From the NCBI RefSeq assembly GCF_003966265.1, contig NZ_RXNV01000001.1, positions 806,001-870,000 on the forward strand: a stretch of DNA of 64,000 nt. Reading direction: 5' to 3'. The DNA is from Shewanella atlantica (GTDB lineage Bacteria > Pseudomonadota > Gammaproteobacteria > Enterobacterales > Shewanellaceae). A program made the position numbers and the translations under genes. The notes under the pieces were generated by a model. The model was not told the DNA's origin, searched no databases, and worked only from the letters and a program-made list of their open reading frames with translations. Every line of letters begins with the position of its first letter. Position 1 is the stretch's first letter. Positions 18,960 to 27,701 of this stretch are shown here, one piece after another.

Positions 18960-19422
18960 ATCTCTTTCCTCATTCTTGTTTCGACGCTCACAAGATAAGA
19001 AAAGCTCAGACAGTTTTCGACCACTTGGTGAGTACTTAGGTACCTAAGTGCTCATTAAAAGTAGAAGGTGAAAAACGCCAAAAGCGCTTAAACTCGGGAG
19101 ATGAGACAGAAAATGGAGGTTTACATAATAACCTTGAGTCAAGCATCTCAGTTGCTGAATCCCAGCCACCTCTTCCCCGACTTAGCCTTGTTTTCACAAT
19201 GAAAAAGGATTGTAAATAACCCTCGAAGAGATTAAGGTTGTGCAGCATTTACAAGAAAAAACTAATGGACCAACCCCTGACTTCAGACTTCTAAAGCTCA
19301 AATCCTCATACGGCTTAGACTGGGGTACTTAAACAACTGGTGGCAGCACTCATCCAATAAAGATAATCGTGTTGCTGTATCAATTACGCTGTATGGCCGA
19401 CTAGGGGTAATCTGGAGATTAA
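18960..19422. promoter_or_regulatory. Regulatory gap with 24-bp palindrome
   Basis: This 463-base gap holds the alpA promoter and the leader of the 196-aa gene. At 19030-19053 lies a near-perfect palindrome, GAGTACTTAGGTACCTAAGT plus GCTC, with one mismatched pair, about 70 bases upstream of alpA. It is a good operator candidate. No other gene was recognised. Confidence 0.5.
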
Positions 19423-20013
19423 ATGACTATATCAATTGAGCGACTACTCAGAATAACAGCGGTTAGAACTCCTGGCTTTGAACCTCGTTATGGGTGTTTA
19501 TCACCGTTCAACAAGGATGATGCTCTAGGCGTACTAGCTCAAGTGCAAAAGAAGCACCCAATAGGCTTAATGGTACTCGAATCAGAAATCGCAGGTTGTG
19601 AAGCTGCAGGCCGCACGTTAATAAACGGAGTCAAGTTAAAGATGATTGCCCACGGGTTAAACCAAGCTTCAGCAGACGCGTTAGCTCTGTTAGTCTGGCG
19701 TGAAGTGTGTGGCTCATTACGCTGCCAGTCTTGCAATGGAGTAGGAGAACGATACAGTAAACGTTATCGAACACTCAATGAGTGCCAAGCTTGCTGTGGC
19801 ACAGGTAAGACAATACTGACGCCTAAAAACCTGGCTAAGGATTTTTCAGTGTTGGTAGGGGAAAAGGTCACAAGCAAGGCATTTAATAAGAGATATTATA
19901 AACTGTACATAAATGCAGTCGACCAGCTGCATAAATGCGAGAGTGATGCGGCAATGTATGCGGCGTCGATACTGCGGATGATAGCGTTGCAAGATGTAGT
20001 TACCACTAGGTAG
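19423..20013 (+). CDS. DnaJ-type zinc-finger protein, possible phage Q-like antiterminator
   Basis: 196 residues. The centre holds two CxxC-x-G-x-G units (CQSCNGVG near 98-105 and CQACCGTG near 120-127), as in DnaJ zinc fingers and in some lambdoid Q-type antitermination proteins. Flanking parts are helical. The position next to an AlpA regulator on a satellite-like element fits a phage-derived regulator of late or cargo transcription, but this is inference. Start is supported by CTGGAGATTAAATG. No paralogue in element 2, where the matching region is deleted. Confidence 0.55.
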   Translation: MTISIERLLRITAVRTPGFEPRYGCLSPFNKDDALGVLAQVQKKHPIGLMVLESEIAGCEAAGRTLINGVKLKMIAHGLNQASADALALLVWREVCGSLRCQSCNGVGERYSKRYRTLNECQACCGTGKTILTPKNLAKDFSVLVGEKVTSKAFNKRYYKLYINAVDQLHKCESDAAMYAASILRMIALQDVVTTR

Positions 20014-20195
20014 TTTGAACGGTATGATAAATATGCATACCAGGGTCAATATTCAAGGCTCGAAGCTGTGGGGGATTATTGCCCAACTCAGCAGGCATTT
20101 TCAGGACTGCGCAAGACCGCGCTGGTTAGCGCTAGCTATATGTAGACTGATATTTCGTATATCAAGAACTAGGAAGAACTAGGAGCAACTAGAAT

Positions 20196-20219
20196 GAAAA
20201 AGGGGCTTAACAGCCCCTT
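20196..20219 (-). terminator. Terminator of the zinc-ribbon/GIY-YIG gene
   Basis: Stem AAGGGGCT/AGCCCCTT with a 4-base loop. On the minus strand it is followed by TTTTCATTC, 36 bases beyond the stop at 20256. It could also work weakly on the plus strand. Confidence 0.75.
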
Positions 20220-20255
20220 CTCGTTTTTGTCAGTACTACCTGATAGTACTGATAT

Positions 20256-22019
20256 TTAAAAACCGAATGACTTCAAGATCTCTGACTGGTTAGCTTTAAC
20301 TTTGTTGAAAATTGCTTCTAACCCTCCAGTATCAATGCCAATAACATCATGCTTAAAGCATTCCGTGCCACCGCCGACAAACTTAAGGACATCTTGCATA
20401 TCTATCGAGTCATAAGAAAACATACGTAAAACATAGGACTCCGTTAGCAGTGCTAGCAAGTTCGTGGTTTCGATATATTCCTGCCCTACGATTTCAACAC
20501 TATCTTTTAAAAGGTTACACCGAAGAAACCGGGTTGATAATGAATATTGTGTAACTCCAATCTTCCAGAATGATTGACCTTCAGATGTTTTAAAGTGAAT
20601 CCAATATACTCTACGCGGTAGCACCTGAAGTTCAAGGGAGTCACGCACTTCCATAATGTTAGACAAAGACCTTCCACAAACAGGACATCCATGCCCACGA
20701 CGTAACTGAGTTATCTTTGGCGACCAAATTTTATTGTCATGGATGCACTGAACATCGACTCGCGAATGAGCTTTTGTGGATACTGGTGGAGATACCAATC
20801 TATAGCGATGTTTGCCTAGAGCCTCGATTTCACAAATTAGCTCTGATGGAGTAGGATTATATAAACCAGCGCATTTGGGACAACCATGGCCCTTACTTAT
20901 GATATCAGGAGTCGGTAAATATGGATGACCAAACAACCATCCTGGGCCATGGCTTTCGCACTCAACAAGGCAAAGTGAGGCATTCCCACAAAACACTTTA
21001 AAGCCAACGACTGTAATGCCTTCTGCACATACCTGATTAAGCCTCTCTAGGCTTTCCGGTTCTGTTTTTTGGTATTGACCATTGCATTTAAGGCACCCCT
21101 TTATAGTTCTTACCTTATTGACAGAAGGCATCCACGGCCTCGCCCATTCCCAGCATTCACCATGAACAACACACCTTAACATTAGGCGAGACTCAGAGTT
21201 TTCATATTCCGGGATATCAACTAAAGAGAGATTATCAGGCAATGCTGACGATACTTTTAAGAATACACGCTGATAATCGAAATTATAGTTACCAGAGCAT
21301 TGTGGACAGCCCGCCCCCTGTAACAACCTCTCTATTGTTGGCTTCCATGGTGTTGGGGAGAATTGCCACCCAGGGCCACAGATATCACAAGAAACATAAA
21401 CCTTGGAACTAATACCTTTATAATCATCAATTGATAAGGGAGTGTACTTACCTTGTCCCACAACTTTGATCTCATCCAAGGCTTCTTGCTCAGTGCGTTT
21501 GTATTTCAAGGAGCATTTTGGGCAGCAATAAAGTTCGTGAAGCACCTTAGCTAACTTCGGCTTGAAGGGGGTTCCAAATGCCCAACAATCTCCATGTATG
21601 GAGCAAGTTAACAGGACAGCTGACGAGTTATTCTTGTAGTTCTCAATTCCAATTATGGTTAGGGTGCCAACTTCAGCATCACCCTGCACAGCGCGGCTGG
21701 TTACAGCATCCTGCGCCGCTTGAATAGCTTCCGCCTTAGTTTTTCGATAATTTCCTGCACACTTGGGACATCCAGGTTGGATTCTGTTTTTAAGAGTGCC
21801 AATGGTAGGTATCCAAGGTTTTTGGAATTCGGTTCCCAATCCGTGAGAGTTCTCAGTGTTTGTACATTTGACGATGCAGCGGGAATCCTCATTCATAAAA
21901 TCAGGGATATCATGAACGACATAACGCCCCTCACCTAAAACATTCAGCTGCTCGATAACCTCTTGCTTTCCTTTTTGGTTTACCTGTTTTTTTTCTGCTG
22001 TGCTATTTAGTTTTGCCAT
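20256..22019 (-). CDS. Six-zinc-ribbon protein with C-terminal GIY-YIG-like domain
   Basis: 587 residues with six tandem repeats of 65-82 residues, each ending in a CPxC-type knuckle (CxxC at 84, 166, 238, 309, 380 and 445), most preceded by C-x2-H-G and followed by GxY. After the last knuckle, residues 471-560 read VYWIHF...WKIGVTQYSLSTRF...GGGTECF, the pattern of T5orf172/MUG113-type GIY-YIG folds (KIGVT 486-490, Arg497, Glu553). A multi-finger DNA reader carrying a nuclease is the natural inference, for defence or homing. The first Tyr motif is degenerate, so activity is uncertain. Monocistronic, with its own terminator. Confidence 0.7.
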   Translation of the reverse strand: MAKLNSTAEKKQVNQKGKQEVIEQLNVLGEGRYVVHDIPDFMNEDSRCIVKCTNTENSHGLGTEFQKPWIPTIGTLKNRIQPGCPKCAGNYRKTKAEAIQAAQDAVTSRAVQGDAEVGTLTIIGIENYKNNSSAVLLTCSIHGDCWAFGTPFKPKLAKVLHELYCCPKCSLKYKRTEQEALDEIKVVGQGKYTPLSIDDYKGISSKVYVSCDICGPGWQFSPTPWKPTIERLLQGAGCPQCSGNYNFDYQRVFLKVSSALPDNLSLVDIPEYENSESRLMLRCVVHGECWEWARPWMPSVNKVRTIKGCLKCNGQYQKTEPESLERLNQVCAEGITVVGFKVFCGNASLCLVECESHGPGWLFGHPYLPTPDIISKGHGCPKCAGLYNPTPSELICEIEALGKHRYRLVSPPVSTKAHSRVDVQCIHDNKIWSPKITQLRRGHGCPVCGRSLSNIMEVRDSLELQVLPRRVYWIHFKTSEGQSFWKIGVTQYSLSTRFLRCNLLKDSVEIVGQEYIETTNLLALLTESYVLRMFSYDSIDMQDVLKFVGGGTECFKHDVIGIDTGGLEAIFNKVKANQSEILKSFGF

Positions 22020-22079
22020 TGCAATAACCTCTTCAATTTAAAAGGAGTATTGCAGCCGAAACAAATTAATTATTAATAG

Positions 22080-22442
22080 CTAATTTGGGCTGCACCTTTC
22101 AAACAGAAGCAGGTTATAGTTAGAGCATTGGCTTACCCTGAATAGCATAAGGTCACTAAAACCAAGAGCTTTAAGTAGTAGAATGTGGGGTCTATTTGTT
22201 ACGGTATCGTTGTCGTTCACTTCTAAACCAAGTTTAAAAGTGCTGCACAAGTCATTAATAGCCTGAACTAAAAGTTTGGCACGATTTCGAATGCTAAAGT
22301 CAGTTGATACTTTTTGATGTTTGGTGGAAGGCCGTGTCGAATCACCATAATTGTCAATAAAGAACTGAGCACAACCATGCTGCTCAGAAAGTGATGCCTG
22401 AGGAGTTATACTCTTTGAAAAATATATAGTTAAAAACTTCAA
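22080..22442 (-). CDS. Hypothetical 120-aa frame, doubtful
   Basis: An open frame of 120 codons that would have to start with TTG and has no visible Shine-Dalgarno. It lies between two real genes on the same strand. No family, membrane segment or motif was recognised. It may be a decayed gene or chance. Confidence 0.25.
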   Translation of the reverse strand: MKFLTIYFSKSITPQASLSEQHGCAQFFIDNYGDSTRPSTKHQKVSTDFSIRNRAKLLVQAINDLCSTFKLGLEVNDNDTVTNRPHILLLKALGFSDLMLFRVSQCSNYNLLLFERCSPN

Positions 22443-22804
22443 TTCGATTGACTTGGGATTCGTTAACGTTTGGCGATAATTTCAATTTAGCCAGTTTATA
22501 CATGTATACCCTAAAATCAATCCCGAAGAGTACGCTTAGTCCTCTGAACTTTCTAACACGACTCCCCAGCTCTCATGTAATAGCCGGTAGCCATACCACT
22601 TCAATCCAGCCGCTGAATAATCTGAGCCCACATACAGCCCATTGTATTACATTTAGCATATAAGCTACGACAAGCATCCCCGTGAGAAGGTTTATCGGAT
22701 TGTCGGCTTTGCTGGTGGAATACAACTAGGGCGGTAATCCCCCCTCGTACCAAACTTGGTACAAGCCTCCCCCATGACCAAACGGCAAAGGATTTAGGCA
22801 CTAG
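22443..22804. other. Intergenic, 362 bases, with palindrome and Chi octamer
   Basis: No convincing gene. It has TTGCTGGTGGA (22709-22719), containing the E. coli Chi octamer, and a palindrome-like GTACCAAACTTGGTAC near 22749 flanked by C-runs. It forms the seam between the mcrC operon and the zinc-ribbon gene. Confidence 0.45.
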
Positions 22805-24115
22805 TCATGCTACACCTTCGGTTAACTGCTCTGAGTTTAATCTTTCCAACGGACAATAGTCAGTTTCGAGATCATAGGGTACGACATGCAGCCTCAAACC
22901 AGGTGTAAACTCAAAACAGGCTAAGGACTCTGTGAACCCTTGGTGCTTTGGATAGATCAGATACAAATCACCTTGACCATCAAGGTACTTCTCGCCGTAG
23001 GCAAACAGTTGATACATATCTGACTGGCTCAAGTTGTATTTGTGCTTTGTGGTATTGAGTGAAGCATCTAACAACTTCCACTTGGTATCCATCACGGTAA
23101 CAACACGTTCTTTATCATAAATCACAATGTCAGGTTTTAACCTGAACCAGTCTTCTCCCTGATGGTGGGTCAAACACTGACTAGAAACTTGCTCTTTTAA
23201 TTTTAATGCTGGTGGTAATTGACGCGACAGCTGTTTAGCAACGTACTTCTCAAACAGCTGCTCCATCGGAAACAAAAAAGATAGTCCGCAATGGCTGCCA
23301 GCCATTGCAACAGGTGACTGGTAGCTAAGAATAAGCTCACACCAAGGTTTTAGTGGTCGGTAGTGCGCAAGACATCTGTCATCCCTCCAGCGCCTAAAGT
23401 CATTAGCATGGTTCACCGACAACTCAATATCGTTAAATACGAACAGCAGCTCACTTGCTAATCGTTGATTAGCACTCAACTTCGACCACTTAAGCACTTG
23501 CTTTAATGATGAATGCAGAAGGCGATTCTCGGCACGGTTAGCATGGTAAATATCATGAGAGACATGGAAGTAATGCTGGCGGCCTGGGCGCTGCCTTAAT
23601 TGCTTGGCAACTTGTAACTGACCTTTAAGATAGGGGGATTCGCGCTCTACACGTTGGTACTCGCTTCTAATACCTTGCTTGACTAGTTTAGAGACCGCCT
23701 TTAAAAAGTGAGTAATTAGTAGTTCATATAGCGGTTGCTTCAACAGCTGTAGATTAGACTGCTGAAACTCCTCCAGTTTTAACTTTTCAACTCGCGCTAA
23801 CATCTTTATCAGGGTTTTACGGGCGATCTCAGGATCACATTTTTCAGTAGAAGTCTTAGGCAAAATCTCAATACGGGTTCGACATGGCGTTTCAAGTACG
23901 CCAACAAAATTAATCACCTGTAACGCCACTGACGAACCGTGACGCTTTGCTTTAACTAATTCACGTTGACTATCGCCATTACTGACACCATTAGCCAATA
24001 ACCACTCAAAAGCTGACTTAGGTATTGAGTGGCAATCTATGCAGTGGTTATTACCACCGTTAGTTAATAAGGCATACTCCCTAACAGTGACATTGTTAAC
24101 CTTGTTGCGAGTCAT
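22805..24115 (-). CDS. mcrC: McrC-family endonuclease subunit
   Basis: 436 residues from the ATG at 24115, which has AAAGG six bases upstream; an in-frame ATG 39 bases earlier is less likely. The C-terminal third carries the PD-(D/E)xK nuclease core KPDIVIYD...VMDTKWK (about 335-360). McrC is the nuclease partner of the GTPase McrB and cuts DNA with modified cytosines. The start overlaps the end of mcrB by 20 bases, so the pair is coupled. It is the last gene of a five-gene minus-strand operon beginning with zorA. Confidence 0.88.
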   Translation of the reverse strand: MTRNKVNNVTVREYALLTNGGNNHCIDCHSIPKSAFEWLLANGVSNGDSQRELVKAKRHGSSVALQVINFVGVLETPCRTRIEILPKTSTEKCDPEIARKTLIKMLARVEKLKLEEFQQSNLQLLKQPLYELLITHFLKAVSKLVKQGIRSEYQRVERESPYLKGQLQVAKQLRQRPGRQHYFHVSHDIYHANRAENRLLHSSLKQVLKWSKLSANQRLASELLFVFNDIELSVNHANDFRRWRDDRCLAHYRPLKPWCELILSYQSPVAMAGSHCGLSFLFPMEQLFEKYVAKQLSRQLPPALKLKEQVSSQCLTHHQGEDWFRLKPDIVIYDKERVVTVMDTKWKLLDASLNTTKHKYNLSQSDMYQLFAYGEKYLDGQGDLYLIYPKHQGFTESLACFEFTPGLRLHVVPYDLETDYCPLERLNSEQLTEGVA

Positions 24116-25847
24116 AAATGCCTTTATATGCTTCAGGGTTAAGCAATGCAGCATTATTTCGTTGGTAAGGTCTTATGCCATCTTGTGACCAGTCGTTACC
24201 CATCAATGCCAATACTGAAGCCTCAGTAAACTTCTCTTCAATAAACTTCAAGCTGATATCAGATTTGAGATGATCACCTAGAACTTGCCCTACACGCTCC
24301 CAGTCTTCAAAAAAGTATTCTTCTAGCAAAGGTAATATTTCGAGCTCAAATATACGTGCCAAACGTTCAATAGTGGGGTCATTTTTTAACGGCAAGAAGA
24401 AGCTATGACCGATGGTATGTTCACGGTCATATAACAGCTCAATGCGCTGATTAATGGTTTCAAGTAGCTTCGCTATATTGATACCTTCAACATCAATATC
24501 TTCAAGCAACTCATGCTTTGGCATCATCTCAACGAACTCAAATCGACGACGAAGCGCAATATCAACCTGAGCCAGCGATTTGTCAGCCGTGTTCATGGTG
24601 CCGATGATATGTAGATTAGAAGGAACAGAGAACGACTCTTTAGAGTATGGTAATTTGACCGATAGTGCTTCAGTTCCACCAGCACGTTTACTGGGCTCAA
24701 TAAGCGTTATCAATTCACCAAAGATATTCGAAATATTGCCACGATTGATTTCATCGATGATCAGTACATAGGGGGTATAGCTTAGTGCTAGCTCATCATT
24801 TAATTTGAATTCATGTGTGTTTGATTTGTGTAACCCATGATTTTCTTCTAAATAACTAAGAATAGGAAATATGTAGGAATGGTTTGAAATATCAGTCCAA
24901 GTACCATGGTACGAATATGCTTTTTCAAAATTATTTTTACTAAGATCATACGACTGATCCGTTGACAAAGTAATTGTGACCTTATCATTGAAACCAGAAC
25001 AGTTTTTAACACTAAATTCTTTACCCGTTTTTGTTTTGAAAATTTTAGATTGATTAGCTAACTCTTCTACAAATGAATGCAAGGAAGTAGTCATATTGAC
25101 AACTTCATATGAGTCATTCAATCCATTATTTACAACACCAGATGTCGCCTGAGAACAAATTGTTTTAAACACCCCAGACTCTACACTGTATGACAGTACA
25201 CCGTTATCGCTGTTAGCCTTTAACCCTTCGACAAAATCTTCATAGCTAAAGCTCTGGTGGAAGGTCACAAATCCAATACGATTGCTCGCAACAAGTTCAT
25301 CAAAGCGCGCTTTGATTTTAATACGGTCATGCTGGTGTTCAGAGAGGTAAGCAGGCTCGACAATAGCAAGCGCTTGATTGATTGTATTGTAGGTTTTACC
25401 TGTGCCAGGTGGTCCATATAAGATTTGATTTAATGCTGTCACTTGATTACCCACTTCAGTTTTATCTGTATCAATATCTTCACTAGATTGATTAGCTTGC
25501 CCTATTAATGACAACAATTGTTGAATAGCGTGTTCATTTTCAACATTAAAAGCATAACCATACTGTGATTTACCCTCAAATTTAGGTAACCGACGAAAAC
25601 TAGTATTTTTAGTTATCTGCCAATCCGTCTCAACCCCCTCTATTGCATCTACCTTACCTTTCAAATTTATGATGTTTGGGTGAAGAACAAGCGGTTGCTT
25701 AACGACTATTCGATCTGGTTTATGCTTAACATAAATATATGATTCTTTATCGAGACAGTGCTCATAAGCATAGGAAGGATGATTATGGCTATCATCAGCC
25801 CCTATTATTTTAAGTATTATTTTATGAATTTGTTCTGAATTTAACAT
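24096..25847 (-). CDS. mcrB: McrB-family AAA+ GTPase
   Basis: 583 residues. Walker A GPPGTGKT is at 145-152, Walker B LIIDEINRGNISNIFGE near 363, and the McrB signature GTMNTADKSLAQVDIALRRRF follows. McrB forms a GTP-driven ring that reads DNA and drives McrC. The first 140 residues are the target-reading part and do not look like the E. coli McrB N-terminal methylcytosine domain, so specificity may differ. It starts 18 bases after the HNH gene, on the same strand. Confidence 0.9.
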   Translation of the reverse strand: MLNSEQIHKIILKIIGADDSHNHPSYAYEHCLDKESYIYVKHKPDRIVVKQPLVLHPNIINLKGKVDAIEGVETDWQITKNTSFRRLPKFEGKSQYGYAFNVENEHAIQQLLSLIGQANQSSEDIDTDKTEVGNQVTALNQILYGPPGTGKTYNTINQALAIVEPAYLSEHQHDRIKIKARFDELVASNRIGFVTFHQSFSYEDFVEGLKANSDNGVLSYSVESGVFKTICSQATSGVVNNGLNDSYEVVNMTTSLHSFVEELANQSKIFKTKTGKEFSVKNCSGFNDKVTITLSTDQSYDLSKNNFEKAYSYHGTWTDISNHSYIFPILSYLEENHGLHKSNTHEFKLNDELALSYTPYVLIIDEINRGNISNIFGELITLIEPSKRAGGTEALSVKLPYSKESFSVPSNLHIIGTMNTADKSLAQVDIALRRRFEFVEMMPKHELLEDIDVEGINIAKLLETINQRIELLYDREHTIGHSFFLPLKNDPTIERLARIFELEILPLLEEYFFEDWERVGQVLGDHLKSDISLKFIEEKFTEASVLALMGNDWSQDGIRPYQRNNAALLNPEAYKGIYDSQQG

Positions 25848-25865
25848 GTAAAAGCCTTATGAAAA

Positions 25866-27002
25866 TCATCGAACTTTTGCCTGAAACTTTTCAAACTCAT
25901 TTAAGGCATCAAAAGCTGTAAAAACATTCCATCCATGGGTTCGTAACACTTGTGCATTTGCCATGTTGATAAGCACTGCAACTTTCCTTCTTGGCCAACA
26001 AAGATCGATTGCAATCATATTGCCGTTATCATTGATAACAATGCCTAGCTCAGCACCAGGTAATCTCGTTGACTGGCACTTTTGAAGGAGACCATCTAAG
26101 GCTGTATCAGCGCATTCACGGACATTATTATAGTCAAACACATCAAATTTATGTTGCTCGCGCCGTAGTTTATTGATTTTTAGGACATCTTCATTACTAA
26201 CATAGATATGACCATGGTGTGGTTGTTTTTTATGGCAATCGGCACAAAGCACCCTTAAGTTTTCAGGCCCGTTATCAGACTTATTACCGTTAATGTGATG
26301 AGCGTGTAATAGCTTAGACTCATTCGTTAATTCAACACCACATTGCTCGCAAGTGTAATTTAATTCACTTCTCAACTTAGCCGAAATTGAAGGCCAATCA
26401 GCTGTATAGTTACTCGACGATTTTTTGCTATTTATAGGTAAGCTTTTAAAGTAAGAGCTATATACCTCAAAGAACTGTTCAAATGAGAAGTCATTAAATA
26501 CTTGATTTTTTATTGCAAAGCTCTGCGTTGCATATCCCTTGTAATTAAGAATTTTTAAACAGTTTTTACATACCCCTAAATCTGTTTCACCTTCAATATC
26601 TTGCTTTAACTTAAAGTTACGTCCAAAAACAGGAAATAGTCCATCCATACGACTAATCACATCATATCGCTTAAAACGTCCAGTTTCTCTCATGAACTCC
26701 AATGTTGAGCACTCTGCAACATGAATTCGACGGCCTAACTTTCCATCCGCTAAGACAAACTGAATTTCGTCACCTTGATCAGGTATATAGAGCATTACTT
26801 GATGGCCATCGTAATTTAAAATTCCGTTAGAACCATCAATGGCACTAAGCTCTATATCCCTGCCTAATATCAACCCTTTGGTTAAATGGCTGCCAATACT
26901 TTCTAATTCATCTGCACGACTAGTTATTGAAAAGTCAGTCACCACTTTACCAAGCGGCGCGACAGCACGATGCAGAGCACTAAAATCAACAGTAAGCTTC
27001 AC
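25866..27002 (-). CDS. zorE: HNH endonuclease, ZorE-like
   Basis: 378 residues with a GTG start directly after the zorB stop (TAAGTG). The HNH centre is at 218-260: CEQC (218-221), HAHHINGN (233-240), PENLRVLCADCH (246-257). A further CxxC pair is at 145-148. The C-terminal segment GAELGIVINDNGNMIAIDL...KVAVL (317-344) resembles the strand core of VSR-like nucleases, an inference. Type II Zorya consists of ZorA, ZorB and an HNH protein ZorE, so gene order supports this name. The N-terminal half is not recognised. Confidence 0.75.
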   Translation of the reverse strand: MKLTVDFSALHRAVAPLGKVVTDFSITSRADELESIGSHLTKGLILGRDIELSAIDGSNGILNYDGHQVMLYIPDQGDEIQFVLADGKLGRRIHVAECSTLEFMRETGRFKRYDVISRMDGLFPVFGRNFKLKQDIEGETDLGVCKNCLKILNYKGYATQSFAIKNQVFNDFSFEQFFEVYSSYFKSLPINSKKSSSNYTADWPSISAKLRSELNYTCEQCGVELTNESKLLHAHHINGNKSDNGPENLRVLCADCHKKQPHHGHIYVSNEDVLKINKLRREQHKFDVFDYNNVRECADTALDGLLQKCQSTRLPGAELGIVINDNGNMIAIDLCWPRRKVAVLINMANAQVLRTHGWNVFTAFDALNEFEKFQAKVR

Positions 27003-27701
27003 TTAGTTGCTCTCCAATATCCGTTTTATCTGAATATCTGCATTAGTAATGGCCCGGAAAGACACTCGTCGAGACATAGCTGCATCCTCAACACCGTCAT
27101 GTATAATCGCACGAGACGATGAAAAACCAACAGCCGCGATATTAGCCTTAATCCAATTAGCCTCGTCAGGCATCAGGGCATAACCATATTCTAGAACTGC
27201 GCGCGTTCGCCCTTGTGACAGCCGCATGTTATAAAAGTAAGCCTGCGCTTCTGTAGACCCACGTAACCCAACACTTGATGTGTGCCCTTCAATCCTGATT
27301 TCATCCAACGAGTCTCGGTAAGGCGCTAAAACCATAATATAACGAGGGAAGAAATCATTAAGAATCGCCTTATAAGCTTCACTTAATTTGGTTTCATTGT
27401 TAGCAAATAAAACATCCGGCGATTGAAAGTTAAATGCCAATGTTTCCTTATCGATGGTTGCGCCCCATTTAGAGAGGTCTTTTTCAAACTCTTCCTCTAA
27501 AGCCTCAAATATTGCGACCTGATTTTCCTGATAAGCTACCGCCACATCCTTAATCTTGTCGTTTTCCTTTTGGGTGATCATCATGAAAACGATAGCAATA
27601 AACAGAAACACCATCATCAGGCCAGCCATTAAATCAGAAACCGTCAACCAGTGGTCACCACTGTCTTGATTCACATTTCTAGTGCCAAATATCTTATCCA
27701 T
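27003..27701 (-). CDS. zorB: Zorya ZorB: MotB/OmpA-like stator protein
   Basis: 232 residues. A short cytoplasmic stretch leads to one membrane segment (about 21-44) with an aspartate, Asp23, in the place of the proton-carrying residue of MotB. The C-terminal OmpA-like domain contains IRIEGHTSSVG and RLSQGRTRAVLEY, a peptidoglycan-binding fold. With ZorA it forms an inner-membrane proton-driven motor that senses phage infection in Zorya defence. Its ATG overlaps the zorA stop (TAATG). Confidence 0.88.
   Translation of the reverse strand: MDKIFGTRNVNQDSGDHWLTVSDLMAGLMMVFLFIAIVFMMITQKENDKIKDVAVAYQENQVAIFEALEEEFEKDLSKWGATIDKETLAFNFQSPDVLFANNETKLSEAYKAILNDFFPRYIMVLAPYRDSLDEIRIEGHTSSVGLRGSTEAQAYFYNMRLSQGRTRAVLEYGYALMPDEANWIKANIAAVGFSSSRAIIHDGVEDAAMSRRVSFRAITNADIQIKRILESN

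Noticed and set aside
22448..22663. 71-codon plus-strand frame
   Set aside because: No ribosome site or homology, and it overlaps another frame of similar length on the opposite strand.
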